64,000 bases of DNA from contig OZ025207.1 of the NCBI GenBank assembly GCA_964019055.1, forward strand, positions 27,003,617 through 27,067,616. Direction: 5' to 3'. Origin of the DNA: Anthopleura xanthogrammica (lineage: Eukaryota; Cnidaria; Anthozoa; Actiniaria; Actiniidae). Below, in pieces: positions 62,301 through 64,000 of the stretch. Every line of letters begins with the position of its first letter. The first letter of the stretch is position 1. The notes beneath the pieces are model-generated. The model was not told the origin of the DNA, searched no databases, and worked only from the letters and a program-made list of their open reading frames with translations. Position numbers and translations under genes: made by a program.

Positions 62301-63373
62301 TGCGGCCCTTATTCGAGGCAGCACTTATCATTATTTGAGGGCGGCGCTCACCCTAGTGAGTATCGATATTAATATGGTCCTTTCCTTTGATATTTTGCTT
62401 TCATATGCGGCGCTTAGTTTGGGGCGGCCCTTATTCGAGGCAGCACTTATCATTATTTGAGGGCGGCGCTCACCCTAGTGAGTATCAATATTAATATGGT
62501 CCTTTTCTTTGATATTTTGCTTTCATATGCGGCGCTTAGTTGGGGGCGGCCCTTATTCGACGCAGCACTTATCATTATTTGAGGGCGGCGCTCACCCTAG
62601 TGAGTATCGATATTAATAAGGTCCTTTTCTTTGATATTTTGCTTTCATATGCGGCGCTTAGTTGGGGGCGGCCCTTATTCGAGGCAGCGCTTATCATTGT
62701 TTGAGAGCGGCGCTTACCCTAGTGAGTAACGATATTAATATGGTCCTTTCCTTTGATATTTTGCTTTCATATGCGGGGGGGGGGGGGGGGGGGGGGGCGC
62801 TTATACGAGTAAATACGGTAAGCGAACCCGCTACTCCGTATTTGTGAGTTGCCCATTTTAATTTATTTTTTCACTGCCGCCAGTCAAAAGTATAAAACCT
62901 ACCGACTGATTATTTTTGATTGACGGAAGCGAAAAATCAAATTTCAGCGTGCAGCTCATGCAGCTACCGAGCTCGGCATGTTTATGAAGATGGCAGTTAT
63001 ACGGATAATATAAGATCCAGCCCGGGTCGTAATTGTGATGTGTCCCCTAATGCAGTAGAGTAGCGCGGAGAGTCAATACGCCTCCCTCCCTACCCTAGTG
63101 AATAACGATATTAACATTGGGTGTTTTTTTTCGTTGTACAGAAACTACCTTTCTTAATTCCAGTGGGAGCGCTGTTTGGCATGTGTGGCCAGTACGTTTG
63201 TTACTTCATTGATGATGCAGTTCAGCTGGAAATTCAAATCAAGTGGCTTTACATTACACTGAACATAGCGAGAATCATCAGTCTGTTCCATATTCTCTAT
63301 GGTTATATTTTATTTCTGGTCCTGCTGTTATTTGTCATGTATATTACAGGACTTTCCATGAAAGAATTTCGAG
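56382..63373 (+). CDS. Multi-pass membrane protein, possibly gustatory-receptor-like, 3' end beyond window
   Basis: An AG acceptor at 56380-56381 precedes a short 5' UTR and ATG at 56434. The first coding exon (56434-56859, 142 codons, phase 0, gtagga donor) has a charged N-terminus, LKPIYIVSSFIGHR, then two hydrophobic helices. A phase-0 exon at 63142-63373 after tgtacag encodes further helices and ends MKEFRG in phase 1. Candidate middle exon(s) at 59036-59350 fit phase 0 at their start. The layout (cytoplasmic N-terminus, several helices, large introns) is consistent with animal gustatory-receptor-like 7TM proteins, but no signature motif is visible here. Function is not assigned. Confidence 0.5.
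56434..56859 (+). CDS. Membrane protein, first coding exon
   Basis: Residues 1-60 are basic and soluble. Hydrophobic segments lie around GKFGLVLWISNILIHFSL and WAWATAIAVFLISFASG. The exon ends ETLEKARKLAK. An in-frame TGA in the 5' UTR supports this ATG as the start. Confidence 0.65.
56860..59035. other. Intron of the membrane-protein gene
   Basis: AT-rich with homopolymer T tracts. Contains a partial SINE tail at about 58078-58170 (ctccggttttcctccctccg). No other feature seen. Confidence 0.5.
59036..59350 (+). CDS. Candidate middle exon(s) of the membrane protein
   Basis: After a tttccag acceptor the phase-0 frame reads EEKWNFLNMRVDLKNAVKVL, which continues naturally from the ARKLAK end of the first exon. 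It meets a TGA at 59147, then stays open to 59358 with a hydrophobic stretch FFFVLIFMGMSFCGLIHVEV. Either a 66-nt intron (59136-59201, gt to ag) removes the stop, or the exon is broken. The weak gtcagt donor at 59351 leaves phase 1, which does not fit the exon at 63142, so another exon would be needed. Confidence 0.4.
59359..61764. other. AT-rich intronic sequence
   Basis: No gene, RNA or repeat could be supported in this stretch; short ORFs such as 61042-61284 lack splice context. Confidence 0.4.
61769..61931. mobile_element. Foldback element
   Basis: Starts atagatatttcccgaattca and ends in the complement; arms of about 65 bp with internal matches such as ccacgaaacaa/ttgtttcgtgg and agttgaggtt/aacctcaact. 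Loop about 35 bp. Confidence 0.8.
62249..62818. mobile_element. TIR element with four 122-bp internal tandem repeats
   Basis: Ends ccgtattaactcgataa and ttatacgagtaaatacgg form imperfect terminal inverted repeats, bracketed by TA. Inside, units beginning gcggcccttattcga start at 62302, 62424, 62546 and 62668, exactly 122 bp apart. The fourth unit runs into a 23-base G tract at 62775-62797. No coding capacity. Confidence 0.85.
63142..63373 (+). CDS. Membrane protein, later exon
   Basis: Starts KLPFLIPVGALFGMCGQYVC after a polypyrimidine tract and cag; two or three hydrophobic helices follow (including FLVLLLFVMYITG). Phase 0 in, phase 1 out at gtttgt. Confidence 0.6.
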
Positions 63374-63433
63374 GTTTGTAAACATATAATTAATCTAAAT
63401 AATTTTCTTGTTCTTTTACTGACCTACATACTA

Positions 63434-63590
63434 GTTATACAATGGTTTCGAGTGGCATACCGTGGAATATCACACGAGTCACTTGTAGTTTCTAGTATAC
63501 ACACGAGCCTTTAGGCGAGTTTGTATACAAAGAAAATACAAGTGACGAGTAGGATATCCACGGTATGCCACGAAAAAACCATTGTATAAC
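63434..63590. mobile_element. Long nested hairpin element
   Basis: gttatacaatggttt and aaccattgtataac are the ends; arms continue through gtggcatacc/ggtatgccac and acaagtga-type matches, with an inner stem gtatacacacgagcc/ggcgagtttgtatac. Nearly the whole element can fold on itself. Confidence 0.8.
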
Positions 63591-63594
63591 CATT

Positions 63595-63730
63595 TTATCC
63601 CACACCATAGAAAATACAAATGCGTAGATTCAACGCGCAGTGCATGATGGGAAGGAAGAGTGAAATACCGACGAATATACAACGGCTTTCCTGCTTTCTG
63701 ATTGGCTGTATTTTCTATGGTGTGGGATAA
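63595..63730. mobile_element. 136-bp MITE with perfect 24-bp inverted ends
   Basis: Begins ttatcccacaccatagaaaa and ends in the exact complement; 24 bp pair without mismatch. It abuts the hairpin element at 63434-63590. The interior is non-coding. Confidence 0.85.
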
Positions 63731-64000
63731 ATACCAATACCAAATTTATATTACGACCTAAATCGTGGTCTCCCCAGTCCTCTTGCGGGACTGGGCTACA
63801 AAGCAACAGGCTAAAGCTTGTGTTACACTAAGCAGGGCTGAAAAACGAGCCAGCGGTATTGGGTAAACCGCGGGCTCATCTGCTTCCTATAAAAAATCCC
63901 TATGGTTTTGAAAAAATCTCAAAGTCAGCTACGAAAGTCCAAAAGTTTTAAAGTCCATTTCTTGGAAGTTAACAAAATTTTACATTTTAATTTAAATCTA
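63731..64000. other. Right edge
   Basis: Presumed intron of the membrane-protein gene; nothing further recognised. Confidence 0.35.

Noticed and set aside
62302..62790. CRISPR-like array
   Set aside because: Units are contiguous 122-bp repeats with no distinct spacers, in a eukaryotic transposon.

Overview
The window looks like nuclear DNA of an early-branching marine metazoan, most likely an anthozoan cnidarian. Genes have many short exons in AT-rich DNA with GT-AG introns. The repeats include a tRNA-derived SINE at 16950-17335 and a foldback at 2460-2723 of types I associate with coral and sea-anemone genomes. The species call is inference; a sponge or other marine invertebrate is not excluded.

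Region 1 (1-17.9 kb, minus strand) is most of a rotatin (RTTN) gene, a centriole/cilium armadillo-repeat protein. I could chain 23 coding exons with consistent intron phases from the start codon at 17875 to 324, about 1819 codons; the C-terminus lies beyond base 1. Its introns hold a 5'-truncated LINE, SINE pieces, foldback elements and several micro- and minisatellites. Region 2 (17.9-21.8 kb) is a head-to-head neighbour on the plus strand: UQCRFS1, the mitochondrial complex III Rieske iron-sulfur protein, complete in three exons (269 aa). A 518-bp gap separates the two start codons.

Region 3 (20.86-53.98 kb) is a recent head-to-tail segmental duplication. Unit A (20859-39619, 18.8 kb) and unit B (39620-53980, 14.4 kb) are nearly identical. 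Each carries UQCRFS1 exon 3, a complex repeat block and a complete three-exon gene for a secreted avidin-family biotin-binding protein. In unit B the extra Rieske exon has no upstream exons and has lost an iron-sulfur cysteine. The units differ by copy number of a roughly 2-kb repeat (3 versus 1), by length of a pure ATTCT microsatellite in avidin intron 1 (about 222 versus 86 units), and by clean transposon insertions present in only one copy. The duplication start falls in the loop of a hairpin-forming 139-bp repeat.

Region 4 (54-64 kb) is very AT-rich and gene-poor. It holds exons of a multi-pass membrane protein, possibly gustatory-receptor-like, which runs off the right edge, plus several foldback/MITE elements, one with four internal 122-bp tandem repeats.

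Biologically, the most notable content is the duplicated avidin pair. All biotin-contact positions I can align to streptavidin are conserved, so both copies look functional. No prokaryotic operon, CRISPR array or complete virus is present.
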